Assembly (NCBI GenBank): GCA_022592435.1 | Contig: JABYQS010000835.1 | Coordinates: 1 to 12,431, forward strand | Direction: 5' to 3' | DNA length: 12,431 nt | Origin: Cerioporus squamosus | Lineage: Eukaryota > Basidiomycota > Agaricomycetes > Polyporales > Polyporaceae | Shown here: positions 1 to 7,935 of the stretch, piece after piece | Position numbering within the stretch: position 1 is the stretch's first letter | Layout: every line of letters begins with the position of its first letter | The notes under the pieces: generated by a model | The model's input: only the letters and a program-made list of their open reading frames with translations | Database searches by the model: none | What the model was told of the DNA's origin: nothing | Program-made: the position numbers and the translations under genes

Positions 1-2100
1 TCTAGCCGCCGTTCGCCGCTGACGACCAGAATTCTCCCGGCGCGCGCTGCAAATCGCCCGCCCTTCCCGCGGGAGCACTGGGATCGCTTTGAGCACACCC
101 AGACGACGGAAGGGGCTCGTACGAGACAGGCGATATGCGTTACATGGGCAGACGACGCGATCTCGTCGAGATACTGCCCGTTCATTGCTGCGGTAGCACA
201 GGTGAGCCATCGTGCACAGAATGCGAAGCTGACAAGCGCACCTCTCGTATGTAGGTCTCCTATGTCCTAGCGACATTTTGCGACGTCCTGCGTGCGCTGC
301 GCGTCGAGCCGGGCTAGACGGGGGGCATACGTGCCAGTAGGATGGGGACATGGGGACTTCGCGGGGGACGGATTCAGCGGGGCAGAGGAATGTATTCAAA
401 GGCGCCCTCTACTAGCACCCCTCCTCGTCGCGCTCACTTACACAGGACGTCCACTCGCCCTCTCGCTCCTCTCTGCACTCGACGCTCTCTCAACGTGCCA
501 AGGCCTCTCTCTGCTCGCTCTCAAGACGCGACGCCGTTCCGTCTGCGCTCTGCATCCCGACTGCCTTGCGACTGCATCTGCATCTGCCTCTGCCAGCCAC
601 CCACGGGCCGGCTCTCCAGGCCCACCACCGACGCGCCTCCCTTCGGGCTTATGGCGCACTGCGCTCGGATGCATCGCGTCGTCGCGCACTCCGAAGTCAC
701 CAGCGTACACGCGCTGCAAGTCTCTCCGCCAGCCCAGGTTCGTCCGACATCCCTCCGCCGTCGCATTTCCACGGCCATACAACTGTCAAGCACCGGAGTC
801 CGACACCGCCGCCTCAGGCTGGACTCGTCTCAACGTTCGCGAACACGCACACACGGCAGCAGACGCAACGCCGCGGCGACGCGCAGCCTCGCCGGCTCAG
901 GCGGGCACGGGAGAGGGACAGGGCAAAAGACGTGTGTATTGGCCTGGTACGTGCTACATACATACACACTACTACTGGTACTGACCCAACTGACCACTTA
1001 CCGCTCACGCCGACCCAGTCACCGCGCCTCCGCTCGCTCGTCGTCACCTGCACCACACTCCCACCCCAGCTCCGCCGCCTAACATAGTCTCACTCGCATA
1101 GGTCGGGGCGGTAGCGGCAACACGGAGGACGTACCGGACGAACACCATGCTCTCATGGCCCTCCCGCTGCAGCTGGCGCACGGCTCTGGCGGCGGAACTA
1201 CGCCCCAGTCGAGGCTGTCGAACGTTCACACACCACGTCAGCGAGCTGTACAGACGGAACACGGCGGTGTAAAGTACACGTACCCTTGGACATGGCGAGC
1301 TCGGGCGGCGGGACGGCCACGGCGACGACGAGTTGAAACGAGGACGATGGCGAGAACAGCGGCCGAGTGTCAGGGCAGCGACGACATCGAAACGAGCAGG
1401 GCAGCAGGACGTCGAATAGAGCGGCGCAGAGGGAGAACGGGGGAGGGAAGACGATGTGAGCAACCCATGCCCCGTCTGTTCGCTCTCCGGGCAGTACTTA
1501 TACCTCCCGCGTAGCCACGCACGGCCCAGTCTCGTGTGTCGTCGGCGGCCGCGCGTCAGAGTCAATGCGACGCGGCGGTGCCCCAGAACCCGGACGAACC
1601 ATCACGCGGACGCGACAGGGTCGAGGACTCGCTTGGTCAAGCCCGAACACGCACGCTCCGCCTCGGCTGCACGACAAACAGCGCAAATATGGCCGTTCTA
1701 ACGTCATCAGGGAGCCGTTCGCCTGGGCGGTGGGGATGTGCACGGCGGTTCCAGCTCATGTTCGTGTCGGGCCCGCGATCGCAACTTCGCCAGGAAAGCT
1801 AGTCCGACTCCAGACGAAGTCCCCGCAGCTCGTGGACATCGAAGACGATGAGGCCCTCGGTGCGCCCGTTGTGCAGGAGCCTCAAGGGACGCTGGGAGGT
1901 GTGTCAGCACACCTTTGGAAGTCCCGGAATCGACGTCCTCTTTGCGGGGCCCAGTCGACGTCCGCGCAAGTGGCATTGGGCTCCGTCCTTGGCGCGTGCC
2001 CGTGCAGAACACGTCCACGGCGAACCCCCGGAATCCTGGCCCGTCGCAGCGTCATCGTACGACACGGTCGTCGCAGACAGCGGCGGGATCGGACGGGTTT
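1..2100. other. Gene-free or undecidable GC-rich stretch
   Basis: No coding region can be supported here. Several frames on both strands stay open for 80-240 codons, but they overlap one another, are rich in Arg, Ser, Pro and Thr, and show no domain or motif, as expected when GC-rich DNA lacks stop codons by chance. A minus-strand frame with ATG at 185 stays open to base 1 and begins MNGQYLDEIASSAHVTH; another minus frame is open over the same bases, so I do not call it. A TATAAGTA string on the minus strand (1495-1502) has no convincing gene below it. Around 937-1017 there are intron-like signals on both strands. Confidence 0.5.
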
Positions 2101-2112
2101 CATGGACGGCGG

Positions 2113-2140
2113 GTACGCGACGGCTCCGACCTTTTGGTAG
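2113..2140 (+). repeat. DGSDLL motif repeat, copy 1
   Basis: This segment shares the core GACGGCTCC with the copies near 2424, 3473 and 3894. On the plus strand it reads VRDGSDLLV. The donor-like GT after the Leu pair is GTAGAC here, weaker than the GTGAG of copies 2 and 4. I infer that it is a diverged duplicate of one exon end. Confidence 0.4.
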
Positions 2141-2258
2141 ACGGTGAGTCTGGACCGTATCCGAGTCTTCGTGCTCGCGCATGCTAATCGCATCCCGGGC
2201 GGCCATGTGAACGACGTTCGCTGTGGGAGCGCAGCCTGCAGCGGCGCGGCGACGAGCT

Positions 2259-2276
2259 GCAGCTTGCAGCTTGCAG
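2259..2276 (+). repeat. Short 7-bp tandem repeat
   Basis: The heptamer GCAGCTT occurs twice and is followed by GCAG, within a longer CTGCAG-rich stretch from about 2233. The last CAG is directly followed by GTAGGT, so it looks like an acceptor joined to a donor. It is a minor simple repeat with no evident function. Confidence 0.6.
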
Positions 2277-2423
2277 GTAGGTCGTGTGCTTCCATGTATC
2301 GTAGTTCCTACGTGGATACAATTCTTCTCCTCGTCTCATGCACCTGCGTGAATCCGCTCGAAGTCGCATCGAAGCATGGCATTTCAGGAGCTAGCCCGGG
2401 TTGGGTCGGATGGCTAAGTCAAC

Positions 2424-2476
2424 GCACGCGACGGCTCCAAGTTGCTGGTGAGTGCGCCGGTCGTCTCGGAACGGTT
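2424..2476 (+). repeat. DGSDLL motif repeat, copy 2
   Basis: The plus strand reads ARDGSKLL up to a good donor, GTGAGT (from 2448). An acceptor TTGACTTGCAG lies at about 2505-2515, preceded by CTGAC and TTGAC branch-like strings, so a 68-nt intron is plausible. Over its first 41 bases it matches copy 4 (3894) closely, with mostly C/T and G/A differences. I cannot build a full gene around it. Confidence 0.5.
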
Positions 2477-2785
2477 TGCATTGCACTGACGTTGACTCGG
2501 ACATTGACTTGCAGACGGCGTTGAGCCCGTAATGCACGAGCTCGGCGTCGAATGCGCTCGAATTGCGCAACCCGGCCGTCTTGGACTTGGAGGGAGAGCA
2601 GGTATCGCGGTCAGAGTCCGCGCGTTGTTCTTGCACAGGACAGGATTGCGAACGTCGTGCTCTGCGAGGATCCCGGATCCGCCGCGTCCTTCACCCACAG
2701 GTTCGTTTCATGTGCGGTCGCGCCGTCCGAACGTTCGCATCGGGCTCGCTTTGGGATAATCGCGTCGAAGTTGGACGCGACGGCT

Positions 2786-2820
2786 TACCGTTGCCGACCA
2801 GGATCAGGTTGAATGTCGAA
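2786..2820 (-). repeat. Inverted exon-end repeat, left copy (STFNLILVGNG)
   Basis: The reverse complement of this segment matches 3444-3478 at 34 of 35 bases. On the minus strand it encodes STFNLILVGNG, and the Gly codon is split by a donor-like GTAAGC. The open minus frame upstream (about 2876 down to 2821) reads TPEGLESVKPKLCAEIPQH, which resembles the peptide upstream of the right copy (EPKFESSGP). The similarity therefore covers more of the exon than the near-identical core. I do not recognise the protein family. Confidence 0.75.
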
Positions 2821-2936
2821 TGTTGGGGAATTTCGGCGCAAAGTTTTGGCTTCACGGACTCTAGTCCTTCGGGCGTCTAACGTTAGAAGCGCCAGACCTT
2901 ACCATTTTGAGACCGCATGCCGCTTTCTGCCGCCTC

Positions 2937-2970
2937 TGAGTCGGGCACGCCGCCTGTCGTGCCCGACTCA
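2937..2970. repeat. Perfect 13-bp hairpin, 8-nt loop
   Basis: Arm TGAGTCGGGCACG (2937-2949) and arm CGTGCCCGACTCA (2958-2970) are perfect reverse complements around the loop CCGCCTGT. It could act at DNA or RNA level, for example as a cruciform, an RNA stem or the scar of an excised element. No neighbouring gene explains it. Confidence 0.85.
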
Positions 2971-3019
2971 TTTGGCGTCGTCTGGTACGGCGTGCTCGCG
3001 TTGCTGTCCCGTGTGCCAA

Positions 3020-3245
3020 TAGTAATCGGGCGGACTTTGTGCATCCGCCTGCCACGTATTTCCTTTACTGCGGGCTTGCAGCTTTAAATTATACATAGGT
3101 TCATTAGCGACTGAAATGCGAACTTTAAAGGGAGGTAAATGAGCTTCTGCAAGGCTGTGGTTTGTGCAGAGCAAGCCACAGCCTTGTAGATCATATGCGT
3201 ACACCTCTAAAATTGTGATATCATTAAACGCGCCCGCTCTGAAGC
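3020..3245. other. AT-richer island inside GC-rich DNA
   Basis: Base composition shifts visibly here: TTTAAATTATACATAG, ACTTTAAAG, AAATTGTGATATCATTAAA and similar runs interrupt a GC-rich context. It lies between the two inverted exon copies and contains the long hairpin at 3146-3190. A minus-strand frame through it (about 3315 down to 2968) has fairly protein-like content but no recognisable domain. It may be a promoter-like or foreign segment; the sequence does not decide. Confidence 0.5.
3146..3190 (+). repeat. 19-bp imperfect hairpin, 7-nt loop
   Basis: Arms 3146-3164 and 3172-3190 pair along 19 positions on the plus strand: 17 Watson-Crick pairs and two G-U pairs (3149/3187 and 3161/3175). 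The loop is TGCAGAG. On the minus strand those two positions become A-C mismatches, so a plus-strand RNA would fold slightly better. It could be a small-RNA precursor hairpin or just an inverted repeat. Confidence 0.75.
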
Positions 3246-3443
3246 CCGAGAGGGAGGAGAAAACAGTGCTCACTGCGCCAGACAGCGACGAGGAAGGCGG
3301 GCACAGCGAGCACAAGTTCGCCGTGAACGAGGGCCCGGATCAGTGAGGACTGATCAACTTACCATAAATGGCTTAGTCTGGGCGCAATCACGGGCAAATT
3401 GGGCGTTGATAATCTGTGAACCCAAGTTCGAGAGCTCCGGACC

Positions 3444-3478
3444 TTCGACATTCAACCTGATCCTGCTCGGCAACGGTA
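3444..3478 (+). repeat. Inverted exon-end repeat, right copy (STFNLILLGNG)
   Basis: This is the plus-strand partner of 2786-2820, with one mismatch in 35 bases. It encodes STFNLILLGNG, the last Gly split before GTACGG. Upstream the open frame reads ALIICEPKFESSGP, partly alignable with the left copy. A relict DGS-type motif (copy 3) follows directly. This copy is probably part of a broken gene, since no good continuation is visible. Confidence 0.75.
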
Positions 3479-3503
3479 CGGCTCCGATCTGTCGGCGAGT
3501 ACG
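3473..3503 (+). repeat. DGSDLL motif repeat, copy 3 (degraded)
   Basis: ACGGTACGGCTCCGATCTG is a weaker match to copies 1, 2 and 4. The comparable frame reads RYGSDL and stops soon after (TGA near 3514). It begins inside the end of the right inverted repeat copy, so two repeat families meet here. Confidence 0.3.
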
Positions 3504-3828
3504 AACGTCTCCTGACCTCCGAGTCGCCGCTGATGAACTCGGAAGCTTCCAGACGAAGCTGCGCTTGAGTGTGTGAAGTCAAAGCAGCGGAACATGTCCG
3601 CAGTGCTCGCGGAGGCTAATTGCATTCAGGATGCACACGACAGCCGGTATGACGTCGGGCGGGAGGTGTGCTCGCAGCGAGCTTGCTGCTGGGCTGCATG
3701 ACACGGTGTCGAGACCCTGCTTGCGGCTTTCTGGTAGGTAGTAGTAGGTGCATCCCGGGCGACTGCCAGTGAATACAACCTTCTTTGCCTGCCCATGCGA
3801 ATTGTGCGACCTCCGTCCCCGCTCCTGA

Positions 3829-4330
3829 ATGAGTCCTACATGCAATCGCAATGCCAAGCGTTCTCGACGGCAGCCAGGGCCGAGCTGCACTACCGCATGC
3901 GACGGTTCCGACTTGCTGGTGAGCGCACCGGTCTTCGGAATCGTTCGACATGACACGGCGTGGGATTCAGCACTTGAGTGGCTTGTGCCTAGGCTCGAGA
4001 GTCGAGACCACAATGCTCACTCTATTCTGCACCTCGGTGTCGGATACTGTCATGAGCAGCCCATCTGCAAGTACAGAGTACATGGCAAACGACTTGCTCG
4101 ACATTTTGACTGGAGACTTGCCAGTGTGCCCTCGGTACATGTCCGTGTTCTCTGCACACCCCAGGGCATGCTTCATCTGCAGGGTGCTCGAGTCTTGGGC
4201 CGGGAGCATGGTTGTACACACCGGTTCCAGTCCATCGGCGAGTTCGAAGTCTTCTAATGTCTCCGACAGACTGGGACGGAGAATCTGTGCTGTGGCGAGA
4301 CTCGGAGTCGCGGCGAGGCCGCTGTCTTGA
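3829..4330 (+). CDS. Tentative two-exon protein of unknown function
   Basis: Model: exon 1 at 3829-3918 (ATG, 30 codons ending CDGSDLL), a 52-nt intron at 3919-3970 (GTGAGC to CAG), and exon 2 at 3971-4330 in the same phase, ending TGA, for 149 aa. The exon 1 end is copy 4 of the DGSDLL repeat. Exon 2 contains MANDLLDILTGDLPVCPRYM and two Cys residues in the string ACFIC. No domain is recognised. The opposite strand over exon 2 (4221 down to 3967) also carries an 84-codon frame that looks about as protein-like, so strand and reality are both uncertain. It may be a fragment of a duplicated gene. Confidence 0.3.
3894..3950 (+). repeat. DGSDLL motif repeat, copy 4
   Basis: GCATGCGACGGTTCCGACTTGCTGGTGAG... 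aligns with copy 2 (2424). The reading is ACDGSDLL followed by the donor GTGAGC at 3919. The similarity runs past the donor into the intron (CGCACCGGTC against CGCCGGTC), so a genomic segment was duplicated, not a spliced message. Confidence 0.55.
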
Positions 4331-4641
4331 AGCTAGAGCCAGCCTTCCAACTTCAATGTTATGCGGAGGACACATCCTGAGTGTCTCAGACTCGAGCCGC
4401 GTTCCCATTGCCTTGAATAGACATGGTCCTTTCGAGCCTTCTTCTGTCCCATAGAATCGGTACCGGCGACAAGACGAGAAGTCCTGCCAAAAAAGACTAA
4501 GTAATGCTGAACAACCGGGACTTTCCTGGTCGCCGCTGCACCTCCGAGTTCGTCACCACCAGTCTGTCTTCTTGTAGCGCTGCTTGCAATGTGCGTGGTA
4601 TTTTGTCCGAGTCTGAAACTGGCACATGAAGTAAGTATGCA
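4331..4641. other. Intergenic stretch
   Basis: I see no supportable gene here. The stretch lies between the tentative model ending at 4330 and the TATA box of the next plus-strand gene, and includes an A-rich run (CCAAAAAAGACTAAG near 4488). It probably contains upstream promoter sequence for the gene at 4739. Confidence 0.5.
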
Positions 4642-4648
4642 TATAAAG
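4642..4648 (+). promoter_or_regulatory. TATA box of the 4739 gene
   Basis: TATAAAG within GCATATAAAGACAC lies 91 bases upstream of the ATG at 4739. That spacing would place transcription start near 4670-4680 and leave a leader of roughly 60-70 nt with no earlier ATG. The agreement supports the chosen start. Confidence 0.55.
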
Positions 4649-4738
4649 ACACTTGGATCTGCCTGCGTTGCAAACGTCGTCGAGCCCTAGGCCTCACGCC
4701 CTCTCTCTTGTGTGGACCCACAGCCTGCTGGGTTCATC

Positions 4739-5560
4739 ATGGTCGCTACTCGTCCTCCTCATCTTCGCGCCCATGCTGTCAGTACATTGGACCAGCTTGC
4801 CCGCTCTTCCTTGCACCGTGCCGCCCTCGTTCATCCACTCCCGGGGCCTTCTGCCATACCCGAGTACAGTACAAAAGAGGCGGAAGTCCGAGGGACTGTC
4901 CGGATGCTGCTGAACGCGTCGCTTGGTTAGTTCTTTCCCATCCCACTCAAAATTTCAAGACCGAGTTCATCTCTCACGCACACAGCCGAGACGTCTGGAG
5001 TGCCGAATGCCAAGATGCGCTGGACGCTTCTCTCGTTCCGAGATCGTGTTGCCGTCCCGCTCGAGGTTGTTCTGCACGGGTGGCCGCCCGAGTTCCCCTT
5101 CATGAACCTCAGCCGCACGGGTCACGTCAGCATGAAGGCAATGCGGAAGCTCCTCGAGCTCCTTCAGGCGAAGCCGCCGCAGCTGTACTTTGTGAAGGCG
5201 ACACCAGAGCAGCTGCATGCTGCACGCCTCAACCCTGCGAGTGTCTGCCCCGGCCCGCTGTTCCCTGCACCTGCGCCCAATTTCGGCTACAGCAACATCG
5301 GCAGACGGCCAGTCCAGCATGACAAGAAGACTGGTGTCGCCATTCCTCACCGCTACGTCCGCAACGGGCCGAAGAGCGCGAAAGAGGTCTCGGACGAGGT
5401 TGAGGCTGCAGTCGATGCCGAGGTCAGGCCATCGCAAAGGAGGGGTCCGCTTCCACAGCTCCACACCCCGTACGGAGTTAAGCTCGGCTGGTACAGCACA
5501 GGCTGGCGGGAGTTGCCTGTGTTCGCAGATGTGGAGCCGGAGGACTCGTACGACAGCTAG
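4739..5560 (+). CDS. Unrecognised fungal protein, two exons, 253 aa
   Basis: Exon 1 (4739-4925) begins CATCATGG after a TATA box. A 60-nt intron follows (4926-4985, GTTAGT to CACACAG, phase 1), then exon 2 (4986-5560) ending TAG. Exon 1's frame hits a stop just inside the intron and exon 2 continues in phase, which supports splicing. The first 35 residues (MVATRPPHLRAHAVSTLDQL and onward) are rich in Arg, Ala, Ser and His, so a mitochondrial presequence is possible. The centre has VVLHGWPPEFPFMNLSR and then a helical, basic stretch (MKAMRKLLELLQ). A later segment reads RYVRNGPKSAKEVSDEV, and the tail is acidic (EPEDSYDS). From memory, a WP...PFxNLS arrangement recurs in uncharacterised polypore proteins; this is unchecked. 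No catalytic motif is visible. Confidence is good that it is a gene, nil as to function. Confidence 0.65.
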
Positions 5561-5900
5561 TAGTATATGATTGCTCAACCTTCGTTCTCAGTTACTTACT
5601 GTAGCGTACTACAAGCTCGGACTGCTCGTAATCGACTCATTCTCAAGGTTCTGCCGATGCACTGCTGTGTGACGGGGTAGAACTCCTGGAAGAGAAGCAC
5701 GAAATAGCCTGCCATCCGCGTATCGCAAATTTGAACCCCAGCGAAGCGAGGTTACTCTTCACCCACTGCCACCTCCCGGCGTCACGTTCGAGGATACGAC
5801 GCGTCGTCTGACAGTGACTCTCTTCCGCCTTCCCCGTCGACTTTGTGTCGAACTTTCCCACCTGCCGAGTCCCGACATCGCTCCCTTCTCCCCTACGAGC
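5561..5900. other. Intergenic stretch
   Basis: This holds the 3' flank of the gene ending at 5560, with TAGTAGTATATGATTG directly after the stop. There is no clear TATA box and no coding frame I would defend. A 72-codon minus-strand frame (5861-5643) has no recognisable feature. Confidence 0.5.
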
Positions 5901-6598
5901 ATGACGACACTGCTCGTCGCCGACGAGGTGCCTTCCATGTCATCTCACTCCAGACGCCGTCGACCTACTGCCTCAGATGCGACGTCTCACCCACCTTCGT
6001 GCTCAAACAACGCAGCAGCTGATGAGGTCTCCTCCCTCTGGCATAAGGAGGAGAACCAGGGGACCGAGGTGCACACTGTTCCGCTCACCTTTCGGTGCAT
6101 GTCGATTCGGCGGCATGCTGCTGTCCAAGTCCTAGTCGCAGAGCTGCATCGTCTGCGCTTGACTTGGGGCTGCATCACCGAGCACTGCTTCACCGCTCTC
6201 CCTACCTTGTTTCGTCTACTCGACGCGGAGCCTGGCTGCGCACTTCTGCGCATCGTCCGTATCGCGCATGTTCTTGTCCATTGGTCCGGAGTTCAAGTGC
6301 GTTCTGGGACGCAATGTCCAGTCGGAATGATCTACAATGAGGTACGCCTGTTAGCTGTTCCATGCAACGTCCCTGCTCACCTCTTACCTGCTTGTCACAG
6401 CGCACATCACTCCAGCAAGCACTGGGACAGAGGTGCCATGGCATGCTGTCCAGATGCTCGTCGCCGCCGCACCTGTACTCAGTGGCACGGAGCTACACGT
6501 CGCCATCACTGAAGACCGTCCTTGGTGACACCTTGTCCCTGCTGCTGGCCGCCTACTCGTCTCCATCCTGGTCATTCCGAGGTGCGTCCGTCTCCTGA
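5901..6598 (+). CDS. Tentative two-exon protein of unknown function
   Basis: Model: exon 1 from ATG 5901 to 6341 (147 codons), a 59-nt intron at 6342-6400 (GTACGC to GTCACAG), and exon 2 at 6401-6598 ending TGA, for 212 aa. The first 60 residues are Ser/Arg-rich and look disordered. From about residue 68 the sequence is rich in Leu, Val and His (AAVQVLVAELHRLRLTWGCI). Exon 2 is less convincing: another frame of the same bases reads TGTEVPWHAVQMLVAAAPVL, which looks more protein-like but cannot be joined in phase with this donor. That suggests a lost base, a different donor or a decayed gene. There is no family assignment. Confidence 0.3.
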
Positions 6599-6639
6599 AC
6601 TTCCAACATACCTCGCGAACATCCATACTCATGCCGTCC

Positions 6640-7935
6640 CCCGCCGGCCAGGATCGAGCATCGCAGCTCATCTTGCTCCTTTGGCAGCGCTCAAGGCTCT
6701 CGAACGACGAGATGAGCTCCTGCGATGCATCTTCAGGCCCTCTCGACTTCGTCTTGATGCAACAACATTGGAATGTCTCCGTATGGACATACCGACGTCT
6801 AACTTACCTTGTCGTAGCCCGTTCACTGTTCGATCGCGATCCAGCTTTGAGCTTGGGCAAGTGCACGTTGCGCTTGCGAAGCCTGGAGCTCCCGGACCAA
6901 GGCGACGTGAGGCTCTCGAACGACGAGATGTGATCCCCAGACGTGTCTCCCGGGCTCTCATTTTGTCTTGATGCACCGACACTGCAAAGTGAGTTGGAAT
7001 ATCTCGGTATGGACGCACCGACGGCTAGCTACCTCTTTTGCTCGTTGCAGGCCATTCACTTGTCCATCGTGATCGAGCTCTGAGTCTGGCAAGTTCGCCT
7101 GGCTCTAGCGAGGCCTGAAGCTCCCGGATTTGCCCCTATCAAGCCGTGTCTACGCTGCCAAGTAAGTGGATATCTCGCTATGGGCATGTCGACGTCTGAC
7201 TTACCTCCTTCGCTCATCGCAGCCCGTTTTCTGTTCCAGAAGACCAGTCCGACAAGTCCGTGTTGCTCCCGCGAAGCCTGAAGCTCCTGGACCGAGAGTC
7301 CTGCATGTCTCCGGCTCTCCCGGGTGTCTCTGGGCCTTTCGAGCCGTGTCTACACTGCGAAGTAAGTGGGGATGCCTCGCTGTCGACACGCCGACATGTG
7401 ACTTACTTCCTTTGCTCGTCACAGCGCCGCGCACCCATGCGACTCACAGAACACGCTCACCGTCAAGGCGCCAAGGCTATGAACAGCGCTCCCGGCGGCT
7501 GGAGTGACTTACCGTCGCGCCCAAGTACACCCAAGTACTCCCGGGCTGCTTGCCAGCTCTCCCGGGACGAGGCTGGACGACATGAGAACTGTAGGACGTG
7601 GTAAGCACCCGCCGCCGCTGCAAGAGAGACCCGCGTGTGTCCTGCTCTCCTGGGTGTATCTTCACCCCTCTCGAGCGCTGTGTGCGCTGTAAAGTGAGTG
7701 GAATGTTTCGCTGTGGACATGGCAACGTCCCGACTTACTTCTTCGCTCCTCACAGCCCTTCGCCGGTCCCGCGCACCAGCTGCAACGCACCGAACACACT
7801 CACCATCGAGACCATAGCCAGCACTCCCGGAGGCGACTTCCCGCTGCTCTCGAAGACTCCCGGGCTGCCTCCCAGGACGAAGCTCGCCGTTGCGAGCGAT
7901 AGGACCTGGTGAGCACTCGCCGCGGTCATCAAGTC
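6640..7935. repeat. Tandem array of diverged exon-intron cassettes
   Basis: At least five units line up, with intron-like modules ending at 6817 (degraded donor), 7050, 7222, 7424 and 7755, so spacing is 233, 172, 202 and 331 bp. Modules 6989-7050, 7162-7222, 7362-7424 and 7694-7755 are 61-63 nt. They share the pattern GTRAGT.GGA....TCGCTATGGAC...CGACGTCTGACTTAC..CTTYGCTC.TCRCAG. Exon-like blocks share (A/G)AGCCTG(A/G)AGCTCC(C/T)GGA and TCCCGGG. A 21-bp string, AGGCTCTCGAACGACGAGATG, recurs exactly at 6694 and 6910. Blocks near 7565-7620 and 7873-7930 also match. On the plus strand the blocks read QV(H/R)(V/L)A(L/P)A(K/R)P(G/E)APG, and a CxxC (CLRCQ, CLHCE, CVRCK) sits at three donors; the block at 7051-7161 has a stop. 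The coding strand is undecided. Confidence 0.7.

Noticed and set aside
1..185. Minus-strand frame starting MNGQYLDEIASS and open to the left edge, with a CAG acceptor just upstream
   Set aside because: A second minus frame is also open over the same bases, phase with a possible upstream exon does not agree, and only about 61 codons are visible.
342..1082. Long plus-strand open frame (about 240 codons)
   Set aside because: It overlaps two other long frames and a minus-strand one, has a Ser/Arg/Thr-rich composition without motifs, and best fits chance openness of GC-rich DNA.
1204..1502. Minus-strand TATAAGTA, a tiny ATG exon (MSK) and a 69-nt intron, suggesting a ribosomal-protein-like start
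   Set aside because: After the splice the frame stops within a few codons (ASTGA then TAG) and nothing downstream resembles a ribosomal protein.
3967..4221. Minus-strand 84-codon frame opposite the 3829-4330 model
   Set aside because: It looks about as protein-like as the plus-strand exon but has no supporting splice partner. Only the plus model is listed, with low confidence.
5725..5765. B-box-like GGTTCAAATTT on the minus strand as part of a tRNA gene
   Set aside because: The trailing CC of the B box is missing and no A box or acceptor stem can be formed around it.
6640..7935. CRISPR array interpretation of the regular repeats
   Set aside because: Repeats are diverged, 61-63 nt with splice signals, unevenly spaced and in a clearly eukaryotic context.
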